Source: Climacteris rufus (Eukaryota; Chordata; Aves; Passeriformes; Climacteridae). Taken from it: DNA of 64,000 bases. The notes under the pieces were generated by a model. That model did not search any database. It was not told the origin of the DNA and saw only the letters and a program-made list of their open reading frames with translations. The translations under genes were made by a program, and so were the position numbers. Positions 23,001 to 38,000 of this stretch are shown piece by piece; the first letter of the stretch is position 1, and the number at the start of each line of letters is the position of its first letter. The stretch covers positions 467,850 through 531,849 of the forward strand of contig VZRZ01002329.1 in the NCBI GenBank assembly GCA_013398175.1. Direction: 5' to 3'.

Positions 23001-26000
23001 AAGCAATTAGAACAAAATTAAACAACTGAGTGACACTGATGCAAGTATAATCTCTCAATCAATCCTGAGAGCATCTAGGGATGACAGCTTCCAGACATGA
23101 ATCCTAAAGGCAGTTTAGGAAGGGTTTTTGCACTGCATTTATCAAAATCAGATCATTTGAACTGATACACCCATTTTTTTTCTTTTCCCTTTTTCGTTAC
23201 AATTGTTTTAAGCCTCTGCCCTCTTTCAAGACATTTCAAAAGGAACATACAACCTCTAATAGAACCCCAGGAGATGCTGGGCAGGTCCTGGAAGATGTCA
23301 GTGACCTTCATTTTATTGGCTGTAACAAGATCAAGAGCACTTGTCACCTCATGGAGCTATGTCCTGAGGCAACATAAATGTTTCTTGTATTTCCCTCAGG
23401 GATGGCAGATTTTGCCTGAGTATTAATTAAAGATTGAGGGATATAAAGTGAAACCCCAGAAGACAGTCTTGCTATTTATTCCTTGATTAAACCGATTAAA
23501 CCCTTGCCTGCTCAGAAAATCTATGAGCCATTTCAGAAGGCAGTAATCACTAGGAAGATGTAAATAGTGTGTGCTGCATCATTAAAAATTGTCCACAATA
23601 AACAAATGGCCTGAACTAAAATCAAAATCAGTAATAACAGCAGGATCTGAGCCAAAGCTGAATCAGCCCTAAGGTTTGAGTGACAGCACAGGCACTTGTC
23701 AGCTTGAAAGCAGTACCTGAAATCTGCCTCCCCCAGCAGCAGCCAAGTGCTGTTCCTCTAGGAGGGCTGGTTTAATGTGTGCACTTACTCACAGTCCTGT
23801 CTCTGAGTGAGCTGCATAAAAATGCTGCTGCTGTGTATTTGCAAATGCATCAGAGCACGTTCAAGGCTTTTGTTTAAACTCCTCCTGTACTGAAGTGATG
23901 TGAACCTGGAGCAGTGGCTTTGCTCTGGATGCAGCACATCCTGAAAAACCTTGCTGTGCACCTTGAGCTGCTTCCGATGGCCCTCCCGAAACACAGCGAG
24001 CAAAATAATTTCAGTTTCTTGTGTTTTCTCACAGAAGAAATGTTAAGAGCTGCCTTCTGTGACAGGCCAGAACCTGGACAGAGTGTGGAGTATATCTGTG
24101 GAAGCTGAAGGAATGTTTCTCCATTTTGGTTCTTGATATTAAAAAACAAACAACCTCTCAGGAAAAAAAAAGATTGCCCAACCAAAAGCAGCTTAAGGTC
24201 TTAACATTCTTGTATTACAAGCTCATGTTATCATAAAATCCAATGCCAAGTTTCCTAGTTCTACATCTGAGATTATTTTCCTTATAGTCTGCAAAATGAT
24301 TTCAGTGAAAACCAGAGAAACTGAATTCCAAAAATCCAAGGAAAACATGTCAGGACTACCCAAATTCATTTGGTTATATCTGAAGGTGTGTGAACTGATG
24401 CTGAGCTGACGGATGGAGACAGCTTTGGATCCTTACACATTAAAGAGCAGTAATAGCAGTTAGCACTTGGTTAGTGCTGAGCCAGTTCTATTTAACTATT
24501 GCCAATTCTTGTGACTATATAACTATTCTTTCTCTATTTTCATTCAGGACAATTTGAGGGTGACAGGTAAAAGGAAACATTTTCAAAAACAGCCTCCATT
24601 TTTCTTTTTTTTTGCTATGTGAAATAGGAAAGATCCAAATTTTAAGAGATGCAAAGTAACTTCAGCTTTCTTTGAATTCAGTGGAACCAGCACTGCATGC
24701 CTCAAATTACCCATTCCTACCCACAAAACATCAAAGTTAAGATGGGGACACCTACAATGATGATTTGATAACTGCTAATTTTGGTGCAACTGACTTGCCT
24801 ACTGCTTTACAGGGAGCTGGGAGCAGAGCTGGCACTGGATTCAGTCCAGGGGAATTTCAGTTCCATGGTGAAATCAGGATGGCAGATCACGAGTTTTCTT
24901 AGTTTGCTGCTCTGAACTGACTGAAAATTAAGTTGAACATACAGAATTTTACTTCTAGATAGGTCTGCGATGATTTGAACTTTATTGAAGTTGATTTCTT
25001 CTAGGAAGGGCCACCCCAACCCATGCTTGGATAACCTGCAGATAACCAGGATATTGTAATGCACCAGTGTATTCAGGAATGAGCTGAACACACTTCAGTG
25101 TCTTGGGGTTTGGGCCCTTCCTTTATAAAGCAGTAGAAATGTGCAGAGCACATTTATAAAAGGAACAAATTTGTTTTTTTCAAGTTACCACGCAGTAGGT
25201 AAAATCAACTGTGATTTATTTTCCTTTTATGATGATACCTTTAACTCTAGTGCAATAAAACATCAGTGTTTATACTACAGAAGTTCATCTATCACACATG
25301 CTCTGCTATTCTTAGCTCATCTGTAAAATCATAAACAGTTTCTATGAATGCCCAGTGTTCAGTAAAATGAATGGTGTCTCTTACCCAAGCAAGACCAAAA
25401 AAATAGAATTTTATAAAATATCTAAGTATGATGTGTCAGCTTTCCAAGTAGAAATCTGATATTTTAGACATGATTTCAAAATCCACTAGAACACATCATG
25501 TGTGGTTTTTATTAATTTGTATTTTTTAAGTATTGAATTTAGGCTTCTACTTAACCTGGACCAAATTCTCTACCTTCCAATGGAGGCACCTTCATTGCCT
25601 TCTTTATCACACTGAAGCACACAATGCCTCCATGGGAACTTTTGATTTTTAGATAAACTGCTGAAAGATAACCCTAAATAAAACATTACTGTTTTCCCCT
25701 TGTTATAAGATACAAAAAAAATCACAGGCCCTAACACATCTAAGGGAAAAGATCCCAAAAGATGAAAATGTTGGGGAACTTTTGCTTGTCTTTCACAAAA
25801 ATTTAAGATACATGCTCTTGAGGAAAATAGCTGTTAATGTGGAATATTTGGAATCTAGTCCTATTAAAATGTTAGAAAAACAGTGTTTACAGGGGCAGAA
25901 TTCACAGCTGGTCCTTACAAACCACATACATATGCAAGGAGTGGGTGGGAGTGGGAGGGAGAATAGCAAGGCCCTACCTAATTTTAGGTGCCAGTCTCAT

Positions 26001-29000
26001 GATACAGAGCTGCCATATGTTAAAGGTGAACACAGTGGGAGGGTGGAAGAGATTAACTAGAATGGGTTTTCTGGGGAAAAATGAGTGTGTTCCAGCTAGG
26101 GGGTTTTATACTGCTGCTGTGTGATTCTAAACCAGCAGTATGTAACCATTAATTAGCAGGCATGGCACCTCACTGGAAGGGCAGTTCTGCAGAGTCTTTA
26201 TCCTGTTTGAAAATCAAACCCAGGAGTTCCTAATTCACAAAATCTGTTCAATGACAGAGTGAATACACACTGCTTGCACTGCTGGCTTTAATGCTGGAGC
26301 ATACAGCAAAAGTAACATTTTGTTCTAGTAGTGGTTGCAACACTTGGTAAACTCATTCAACACCTGAACTAAGCCTGGACAAAGCAGCCACATGAAAACT
26401 TTAAAAGTGAACAAGATGGTCTTTCTCTTATTAACAAAACTTTTCCCATCCTAGTACCTGACAGCTGACTGGGAAGTGCACACACACCCATCTGGATGTA
26501 GGTGATAATTTATGAGGCTCATTAGCCCCTTTGTGTATCTGGGATTTACAGATAAAATGTCTATTAGGGACAGGAATGTCTATTAGAAAATCAGGAATTA
26601 AAAAAATGCCTTAATCAATCATCCAATAAATAAAATTAGTTAATGAACTTTTTAACCTAATTATGTGGGGTCTCTTCCATACACTGGTCCTCCAAGTTCA
26701 AGACAGAGAATGGAAAAATTGGAGAGGATCCAGTGGAGGGTCATCAAGATAATGAGAGGGTTGGAGAACCTGACACATGAAGAAGAAATGTTGAAGGAAT
26801 TGGGTTTGTTCAGCCCACTCTTCTCACAAAGACACACAGCACAGACAAGAAGCAATGGGCACAAGTTGCTTCAAGGGAAATTTTGTGTAGATTTACACAA
26901 TATTCTTCACTGAGAGAACAACTAAACATTGGAATAGGGTACCCAGGTAGGTGGTGGAATCTGTCTCACTGGAAATATCCAAGACTTGGTTTGGCAGGGC
27001 TGTGGGTAAATTCTCTTCAGGTTAAATGAGATGACTCTTCCAATCTAGAATTCTCTGGGATTTTATTCTATCACTTTGGAAGAGCAATGGATAGCTGAAA
27101 ACCCCATCAGGCCCCATCCAACTGTCACTTTGAGCAAATGAGGCCAGAATCTCAATTCTTCTGAACCAAACTGATATAAACAGGATTGAAATTCCAAATG
27201 TAAATTGGTGAGGAAACAGGCACCAGTGCTGTGTTTCTCTTGATGGGGCATGGATCTGGTGCCATGTATGAATGACTGGTTGCACTGCTACATAAAAATA
27301 CAACAGTGCTTGTCCTCTCAGCTACTTCAAATCACACCAGGTTATCTTAAAACATATCTGGGCCCAAATTCCACCTTTACTGTCTGGCAGGGGGAAAGTT
27401 GTAGTTGCAATGAGGCTGATCCCCATCTACGGATGTAACTTTGGTCCTTCTGATAACTGTTCATTTATCTTATATTAGTAAGAGACTTCAACTCGCTTTT
27501 TTCCCCAGTACACACAGAGCTGTAACTCAGAGAGGCTCCCACTATAATTTGCTATTGCATGGTAAACCTGCACAAATGCCCAGCCCAGACTCAGGTCAGT
27601 TTTAGCAGACTAAAAGGTGGTTTCTCACACTTGCAGCACTTTGTGCCCAATCCTGACAGCCTGATTGACTGAAAATAATTTACTGAGGCTGAAATGATTC
27701 TCTGAATAAAAGTGGTGATTTCAAAGATTGTCATAAGGTCAGGATTCATGGACAAGATACAGCTTTCCCTGGCAGGTACAGGGAGCTGCTCAGCCCCATG
27801 TAAATGTTTTATTCATGTCACTTATTCACATAAGTGGGTTTCACTTTAGTGTGTAACACAAGCCAGCTGGTTTGCTTCTTTTAAACTCTGATTTCTCATG
27901 CACCTCATATTGCTACACCCCTTCAGAGATATTTATGGAAATTTCACAGCAAGCTGTCTCAAGCTTATGTGCTATTAAGATTCCATTCTGGGGTGTTTAC
28001 TGCATTAGATTTATAATGTATAGATTTATGGACTCAGCTACTTGATGGCCCAATAAAGCGTGTTGGAACTGAAGACAACTGCTAATTAAAATAATATTTG
28101 ATTGTCCTTAGCATATTGTAAAACTGCTGTGGATTTAAACAAAGCCATTGCAGCTTTTATGCATCCTCATATCCTCACTGCACAGAGAAAACTGGCAATT
28201 CACATGGAAGATCAGTTCAGTTGTGGCCCCACTTGGGGAACTGTAACAAGTTTTCCTATTTGTGTACAGGGAAGTGGGCTAGTGTTGAAACACTCCTAAG
28301 CCCCTCATGGCTTTGGCTGGGCTAAAAATGAATGAAAGGATTCTAAAATAGAATAAAAGGATTGACATTCACAGCCAAAGAGAACAAGAAGGTTACAGCA
28401 TTAGCACCAGGGCTGTGAAGTATCAACTATTCTGGTAATCCCCATTTAAACAATTAAGATTAAATCCTACTGCAAAGGATCAGCTGATAGAATGCCCCTC
28501 AAGCTAAGTTCTTCCTAGAAAAAGGATATTTTCAATGCTGGTTTTCACCTTGAAATCTGCACCATTTGATGTCAGAAGCAAGGGACTTGTGCTCCAAACA
28601 GTTAACTTTGAGAGCTGACTTCATCCACAGTACACAGAGTAGTAAGAGGTATGGATTGTCAGGCATGCAAACAGCCTGGCTTACACTCTGCAAAGGCATT
28701 TGGAAACAGTGATGAAAGCAAAATAAGGAAATAGTTAAAAATAATATTAATTACCATGATGTGTTATTGAAATGCTCAGTTAATTCCATTCTAATGAACT
28801 GCATTAAGAGCTCTGACAACACTTCAGTGTGGTGACTCCACTCAGAAGTTTTTAGCCACTGGTTGTAAAGGGTGATTCCACCCCCTTCTCTGCAATTAAA
28901 TGGAAATATTTTCCTTGCCTGCCACACAAAGAGTGACAGGCAGAACTTTTTAGGACAGATTACAGAAGGTAAAAGCAATGAAAAACCTGGGCACTATCAC

Positions 29001-32000
29001 CATGAGCACATGAAGAGAGTCATTAACAATGAGATGTGCAAAAATTCCCGAAAAAGCTTTTTCCTGTGAGTTCCTGAATTCAACTCTGTAGTTTCAGCAA
29101 GTGGGGAAAAGATGCAAAACATCTGATGCTTTCTGCAAATTAGGCTTGCACCACCTAGAGTAGCTGAGACTCTACTGTTGCTAATAAGCATCTGCTTGTC
29201 ACATCTGCAATGGTTCAGCATCCAAGTGCAGAGCTCAGAAAGAAATGTCTGCACATATTCAGCAAACCCAGCTTTCTGCTGAGTCATTGAGATATGTATT
29301 TGTATAAGAAACACAGAAACAAACCCCCAAACCCCATGGGGGGATGTTTGAAGAATGTGACATTTCTTCTATACTGATTCTAAATTTTATTTGCTATAAT
29401 TGATAATACTATCTTCAAGCTCAGCTTCCAGTTACCCAGGTACAAACCCAGAGTATTACCCAGAAAAGAATCCAGCACCCACCTTAACTTCCCAACTGTC
29501 CTGTGATGGCTCCTGGATGTACAGACAGAGCCCAAGGGAACAGCGCTCTATTTTAATAGTTGCTCTTGTATTTATTTCCATTGCTATGAAATTGTCTTTT
29601 AATTCACTTTCATTTCCTAAGCTATTTTTCTACAATTTTTTTTTTGGTATAAATCTCATGTAGTAACCTACATCTGTCTGAAAATAAAAGCCACCCTTTG
29701 ATTAGAGCTGGAATGCAGGATCATATACAGTGTGTTTGGAAACCTCTGCAGAAAAAAAACATGTCTGCTCTAATACATCTCGCTCGAGGCAGCAGGGGTG
29801 AGGCAAGGACAACTGAGCAGTGTGCTTGAAAAAAAAGAAAAAAACCCTGCTTTATTTGGCCAGTTAATGCATCAACTTCAATGTTATTTACATGATTTTT
29901 GTAAGAGTTTGGGATAAAAGTAATTTATTTGCTGCCCTTCCTCCCTTTTAGGAGACTGCGGAAATCCACCTGCAAAATCCTGTCTTTCTGGCACTGAAAA
30001 GAATTAAACAATGTGGAAATTTCAGCAGCTACAATAACCTGCTATTAGTTAGATTCATGATATATACAGAATGGAGATGAATTATATTTTTCACCGTTTG
30101 CTTGAATCTTTTAGAGGAATAATTAAAACCCCTATTATATGAATTAATTTTCACTATATTCTAGAAAAAACAACAGCATACAGTACAATGTACAACACAT
30201 TTTCCCATGAATTCTAGGATAAAAAATATGTTTAGTTTTACGTGCTTCTATTTCAACTCTGACCCATTTTCCCCAGAACCACTCACTTGATAAAATATTT
30301 GATTCCATCAGCTGTATAAGCTTCTTCCCATCCATAAGGCAGACCTAAGATGAGACAAAGAAATAAGAAGTCTCTCAAAGCTCCAGTGACACACAGAACC
30401 TAGTTTTGAGATACTGTAAGTTAGAATGCTGTAATTTCAAACCATGTCATAAAAATATTATAAATTAATTCCTACTTTCGTAAGAGATAATAATATAAAC
30501 AATACAATTTAACAAATATTTGCTGTGCTACAAAGCTACTCGCTTTGATGATTTGATGATACATTTATTCCTAGATGATACTTTTTCATAAGTATCATTT
30601 GATGATACTTCTATTACTTGAATGGTGAGTAATACATTTAGTAGGATACTATACTATATCCCTTTAGAAAATAAATTCTCCTAGCAAATCTTTACATTTT
30701 TAATTACTATTTGTTTCAAACCAACTCTTGTTAGGGTTTGAAAAGTGCTGGAGAAAGAAGCATCAGTCAATGTGTAAAAATGCTCCTGCATTTGTGATAC
30801 TGTGCTATAAAGTACATAATGGCAAGGGCAAGGTCCTGAAAAACTACTTTTTTTGGAGACTAGAAATATACATAAAATTTAAATATGCAAGAAAAATTGT
30901 TCTTGAAGTCTTTTGCTTGAAACTCATCCCGAAATGTTAGTGTCTTAGGAGTTAAACTATTTTTGTTCAAGTCCCAGTGTATCTCAAAGACCAGCTCATT
31001 AGAACCATCTGTGAGCCTGCTTTAGATTTCAAACTTTTATTTGGAAAATGTGCTGGACTGCACGCACCATCTGAGCTCTGAAAGCTGCTTCCTCCCAAGG
31101 ACTGCCCTAAGTGCACACACATCTATTTTTTGAAATTTCTTTTTTAAAAGGCTCATTTTCTGCTGTTGTCACACCTTTGTTGCTAGTGTGGTTCTTCTTA
31201 AAAATCTGGAGGGGGATAACTTCAGTTCTCTAGTATAAACAGCTCACTGCAGCTACTGAATCAGGGCTGGGCACAGTGAAGCTGGTACAAACCTTCTGAG
31301 AAGGAATTATACCTGTAGGCACCAAGTGAAGAGCAACAAGTAACCAAAACTCCAGAATTCAGGAAGGGAACTCAAGAACTGGGAACTAGAACAGCACCAT
31401 GATCAGTCAGTACAGCTTGAAAAAGAAAAAAACCCATTGCATTGATTTTTTTTTTCCTATCACTTTTACCCCCATTAGTCACTTATCTCAGGCTTCCTCC
31501 CATTTTCAGTTTAGAACAGATCTATACAATCTGTTCCTCAAAACATGCCACCCACTACCTTTCAAAGAGAATAATCCACAACTACTTCCCTTTAAACACA
31601 AGGTAGCTGCTGCATAGCAGTTTTCAGGCTCTGGCTCCATTATGAAGGAAGGAAGAAAAGGATGTTTTAAGTTATAAATATGCTAGACATGATCACTGGC
31701 TCTTCCTTCCTCTCCCATGAAAGACGGGACCTTTATTCAACATGGATATTTTCTAATTATTTAAATGGCAATTCATCCCTCAATTGCTTCCATCTGCCCT
31801 GGCCTTTCCTTGTTCCTGCATGCAACATGCATATCCAAAATAAATGACAATGGATTTGCTCAATTTTGAGTAAAAGCCCAGCATCTGCTCTGTGCTCACA
31901 CGGAACCCCTACATCACCTATTTCATTTAGCAGTGATAATTACACTTTTTTCACTAGTGATTTGATTAAAATGATGGCTTTTTTCTCTTCTAAATGAAGA

Positions 32001-35000
32001 GCTGTACGTAGGTAGCAATGATAACTGATGTTCTGTATTCTTCCCTTAACCACTGAAGACTTTGCTTTTCAAAAACACTGAATACATTTGTCACCTAGAA
32101 ATGAAACTCTGGAGATATCTCCAGAGCTTTATTTGCCTTTTTGACTTTGTGTTCATTAGATTGTATATCCTATCCATTCTTTACATGTTTCCAAGTTCCA
32201 CCTACATCTGTAGGTTTCTTAATGCTTTTATTTCCCACATTTTTACTTGCTCTTCACTAGTTTTACACTGCTGTTCCCTTTATTACTTTCCTTCCCTTTC
32301 AGATTTGTACTTCTATTTCTTGTATTTCCCCTGGTAGCCAGGAGGCTCTCATGTTTTGCATCGAATTTCCCCAGACATCATCTCCACTTCCTCCAAGCTT
32401 GCTGTCTCCATGAATCATTCATAAGTTGATCCAGTTCCCCCTGCTCTATTTTTTCACACCCTCCAGGGTTAGATTTGTTCTCTGTCCCAGGACTTGCTTT
32501 GAAAGACTGCTAAGCTCTCACCTGGAGTAAATGGGAGGTAAAGAAGCTGAAACAGTCTGAAAGATACAGGATTTAGCCTACATAAACTCCAGCAATCTCA
32601 GGTTTTCTGCATATTTATAATTTCTCATGTGAGCTGCTACAGTCTTTGATCAATCTTCATAAATAATATATTTGGCTGCAGTTGTCTGCATAGATCATCT
32701 TAAAAAATTACAGATTTACAGTTTTTAGAAAACTAGTTCATTTCAGCAGAAAATACAGGGCTCCTAGCTATTCAAATATTTGTGACTATTTACCTTCTGC
32801 AAGGTAAAGAAAAGGTAAAGCTGCAAAAGCAATTGTGCATGCAAAAGGAAGAAGAGTCTCCCGAGAGAGAGCACTTTAGTCAAAATACATCCTATTTTGT
32901 TCTGAGTATATGCATTTAATTAGGGTTAATGCAAAAAAAATGTCAGTAACTCTGTGAAAAAAGCCAGCCAAGGAACGGGTTGAAGCAGTTGCTGTTGTTT
33001 GTGCCCCAGCACCGCCGCAGCTGGTCCCCAGCAGGCAGGCAGCATCCCTGGGGACTGCTCCTCCTTGCCGGGATGCCTGCTGGCATCAGCGCTGCTCTGA
33101 AGCCCCTGTTCTAGAAAATGATCCCTCGGGCAAACAGAACCTTCCTGATCCTTGCTAAGTGTGGAGCTGCTCGATCTTTATCACCTCCTTGGGTTCGCAG
33201 GACAAACTGCACCAGTGGGGCCCAGAGCAGAGATGAGCATCAGCCCCAGTGAGAAACTGGGAGGAAGTGACAGACATGGAAGGCTTTGCCTGCAGCTCCC
33301 AAGAGAGAAATGTGTGTGCTCTGCCTCAACAACACTGCACGGCATGATCCCTCATGTCCCTGAAGGAAAAAGGGGGAAAGAGAGATATTTGGGGAAAAAG
33401 CCTCATTTTCCCAGGCAGTTATCAAACCTATAAACTGCAGTAACGTAGTTGGGTGATTGTTTCCCCCTAATAAGTTAGTTAAAAATTATTGAAGCAAAAG
33501 ATATGTGGAGATCAGCAGATACCACAGCAGAATATCCAGTTGACTCAAACCTGTTATTTCCCTAACATCGAAATACTGCAGTCCAAAGCCATTATTTTTT
33601 GCTTATTTTCTGACAAAACTACTCAAAGGAAATGAGAGATTTAGAGACTATTGTAAGAATTGCTAAAAAAAAAAAAAATACTGTGCGCTAGGATTCTATC
33701 TAGATTTGGCCTATTTAGATGCTTCAAGATAAGTATGTCCTTAAGTGCTTTATTTTGGCCTTGAGGCCAGCCTTTAAAACCTTCCTTCCATTACAAGCAG
33801 TCACCAAACATCACTGATGAATTTGGAAAGAGTACTTAGGGACAGCTGCCTACCAAAGGTGCTAATCTCACCCTAAGCACTCTTTTGTGAAGCACAAACC
33901 AATTTCCAGCATTGTTCACACCTCTGTTATCCACCAGTAAAAGGATCTCTGGCTACGGTTCCTTTCCTGTTCGGGGTAAACAGTTGTATCTGGAATTAAT
34001 ATCAAGTATGAAGCTTAAGGGATGTAGTATCTATCTGGAATTCAAAAGCCACATTGTACAAGTATTGTGTTTCACAATGAACTATTCTTTGACCAACAAC
34101 AGAAATAAGGATGTCTTTTTTATATATTCTTTTATCTAGTTTGACTTTTCCAGTTGTACATATCATTTTTACATACAAGAGCATTGGCCAGCTCATACCC
34201 ATTATTTATCTCCTGATAATTTATTTGTATTTAATAGTAATCAAAAATGATTACTTTTTTAAGAAACAGAATTTGCCTGCTAAGAGAATTTCTGATACAC
34301 AAGATTTTCTAAAGGACAGTAAAACCAGTTTTCACTGTCATTTGATAAATGTGGTTTTGAATTCTGATCTCTTCTCAACAGCCACCAATTTTAGCTCTTA
34401 GCAAAGTTTAAACCTTCTTCATGTGGCCTCAACAATAAAGCAAAATGTGTTAGTTCAGATCCCAATGCCTTTGGCTCTTCTCTTTGAGCTGTTTAGGCAA
34501 CGCAGAGGATGGAAGGCTGAAGGTTTGACTTGCTGGTTCTGAGTTGCCTGGTTCTGGACTCCTGAGTGCTGCTGGAATATGGGAATATCCCAGAGATGAC
34601 ACCAGAGCTATCTTGGTATCAAGGAAAAACTTGTGGAGAAATATCCACTCTTGTTTGTCCAGTGTGTTTGATGGGTGCAGGCACAAACTGGCCTTTTATT
34701 GTTTGAGACTATCAATAACATAAACTGTATTCTACTGCTTATTTGTGAATTAAATACAAACATAGGTTCAGAAAAACAGCTTTCAGAAGTGAATATGCAC
34801 TTCTGGCATTTGCTTGTGTGTCACTTTAGATAATTTTAAGTGCTCTTCCCAAAACCAAATGTGTTTCCTTTCATAAATAATACTATGCTGAGGGGACATT
34901 CCATTCTCTTTTTTCACATATCAAATTGCATTTTAAAGAAATTGTTCTTTACTTTTGTTGTTGGTCACTTAATAAAACAAAGATGGACTTAGTAATCTTC

Positions 35001-38000
35001 AAGTGGAGACATCTGGGAAATAGTAGCAACTGAAATTTCTGCTAATTTGGACTATGGTTTGCAGATTGGCTTGTCTCCCTTCAGTCTATTCCTAGAAATA
35101 GGAATGCTTCAGGAACAATATTTGTCTTACTTTGGACATTCAGGGCACGATGAAAGATGAGCTTGTGTTTCTCCACCGCCTATTAATCATAACATATTGA
35201 CCCATCTATGTTGGCAAACTCAGTAATCTTGGATTAAAACAATTACAATTTAGAGTGTGTTCTTAAATAGTTTGCTTTTCGTGCTGAAGGATTACATGAT
35301 CAACTTTTAGATCTTTTTTGGCAATTTTGAAATTACAAACTGTTATAAATGTCTTTCTTCTACTATAATCCTTCTCTTTGAAAAGTTTGGTACAGTTAAT
35401 TAGAAACAGTTTGAATACAACAGCAACTGCAATTTATGAACAATGACCAGTCAACTGACTGAAATTTCAGGAAATAAGAATGACCTCAAACAGTACATGT
35501 GGTCAGACATTAGTACAGACATATTCTTCTCCTACCTAACAAATAAGGAAATCCAAAGTTAGAACAAACTCTGCCCAGTGTTCAGTTCTTCAGAAATGAG
35601 AGCTACAGGCATCTGAGCAATGAGATTGCTGCTGAGTGTCTTCAAAAAGGATAAAGAATTACCTTTAAAATTGTACCTTTTCAAAAGGTGAACATTGGAA
35701 ATACAACAGAAAAAAAAACCCCAAACTACATATTTTTCAGATAAAAACTATTTTTCTCCTTTCACGTAAAGGTTTAGGTACTGTAGGTTCCAAGCAATTC
35801 AGACTGTTATTAAGATGAGAAGCAAACAGTGGAACTGATGCTCATTTTAATCTGTGCATTTAACATACTGGTTATCTGACAGTGATTTGTGTACTTTTCA
35901 CCTACACTGCTTCTTTCTAAAATGCTACTGGTTGTCCAGTGAAAACACAAATGAATGCAGTGGCCAGTGTTCCCCCCAAATTGTTTGGCTTATTTTGGTC
36001 AAGAAGCTCTTGATAAGGTGCAGGCAATACAGAAAAATCAGAAAACTGCAGAATGCAGAAATCCACCTCTTTCACAGAGAAGGCTGCAAAGAAAAAAAAA
36101 ATCATACCACTGTTCCTTATCCTCCAGTGGCTCCCATCTGTTTAGTTTGCCAAGTCAAAGATGTTTTGTTTCATTTTTGTGTTAAAGGCTGCAACAGCAG
36201 AGTCTCAATTAGCGACACAGTGAGAGAAATGCAGTACTCAAGGGTCACAGAGCTGGTAGTGCTCCCTGCTAAGGAATTAAAAATGGTAAAAGCATGTTCC
36301 CCATTACATTTTTTTCAGTCTTTTCCAGTTTTTAGAAAAACATTCCTTTTTATGAATTAATTGCAGGCTTTTTTTTTTACAGTCTCCCACTATTGCCTGT
36401 TAACATGATGCTGTCCACTTGGGATTAGTCAAGAACACATTATTGCTTCCATTGCTGGCTGAACACACTACAAGTTACCACGTAATTTTTGAGGAATACT
36501 TGCATAAGTTAAATTGAAATGGATTTTGTTTATACCTATGAACCTTGCACTGGTGAAGAGAAGACAGGAAACACATGAGAAATTCTCAAATTAGAGAAAC
36601 AGTCCATCACTGGGGAATTTTACACCAATGCCATGTAGGCTAAAAAAAAGTTAAATCCATGGAAGTAAGTACTCTCTGGGGAGCATCCTTGTTCTGAATT
36701 GGTACAAGCCACTTACAGGTTAAAAAGAATCTGAATTAACCCATTCTCATCCCAGAAACACAAGGCTCTGCACACAGGGCATTCACCACCAGGTAATTAG
36801 GAATAGCCTGGAGTAACTCGCTCTAAATAATTTCTTTTTTCCCCAGTTTCCCTCCTTTCTTGCTCCCCTGATTCCTCTGCTCCGGAATTCATCCATCTCC
36901 TTTCCTTACTGGATCAACTTCTCTTGTCAGCATCTATTGTGCCATCCACCCACTGCCATCACTGTCAGCTCACGTTGCTCTCTGACGCATGCGAGCCTTA
37001 AATGCAAGTTTAATTAGAAAGCATTCATTGGTAGCAAATTAAAATGACTGCCTAAAATTAGAATTGAGCAGAAATTGTCTGATATTTAAAAAGCAATAAT
37101 ATTACATGATATGCCTTTCTTGCTAAGTAATATCTCACTTTTTTGCACTGATGATGAAATTAAACTGCGCAAGGGGCTGGCACGAACCACCCACAACTGA
37201 GAGACAGAACCACTCTGCTGAGCTCATCTCACAGCAAGGACTGACCAAAGTAATACTTCTTCCTTTGTAAAACTGTAAAAATACATCAACTCAAGCCATC
37301 ATTTTAGTCTGATACAAAAAACTCTGTAGTTATAAGCAAAAGAAGGGTTTTATTTACAGGGAGATATGACTTTAAAGACAGCATATTCTAAAAATAATGT
37401 TAAAAGTTCTTAAAATCTAGACAGATACTTTTCCTTTTTTGTTATAAATTCGAAGGGGAAAAAAAAATTCACAAGGTGCCTCCATTTAACACACTGAATT
37501 TAACCTGAACTGTAAAGGTAAAATTTACAGTAAAGGAAAAACTCTGTTACCAATCACAATCCCCAATCAATATACCCAATACCAGCAATCACTAATTAAT
37601 GCAAGGCAAAAATCTCCATCCTCAACTCCCAGTTAAAGAGCCATATGCCTCATTCCATGAGGCAAGAAATCCATACATACATTTTGTACCTCCTTTAGGT
37701 CTCCTTTATAAGCACCAAGCAATTATGTTTTCCTCTTGCAAATTCTCCTTAAAATACACTTTTCAAAAAGCTTCCTCTCTCATTCTTGGCAATCAACTTT
37801 CCCTGTACTTCTTCCCATTTAAATTAACACACTTGTGCACCATATATGTCTAAGGAACTCTTGCTGGCCCCTCAGCTTCTCACTCCTACCTACCGAGGAG
37901 AAGTGAAAAAATGTGACAACTGCAGGAGCTGACAGCAAAGCCTACGAGCCCTCTGAGACAAGATGAGCCCTGATGGCTTCAGCACACGCAGATTCCCAAC

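Larger units (their letters stand above)
17020..30286 (-). other. STXBP4: STXBP4 last intron (13.3 kb), splits the WW domain
   Basis: Phase-2 intron that interrupts the Asn codon of the WW domain. It contains two CR1 fragments and AT-rich blocks (notably 20,170-20,810 and 27,960-28,260) of unknown role. No other exon was found. Confidence 0.9.
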
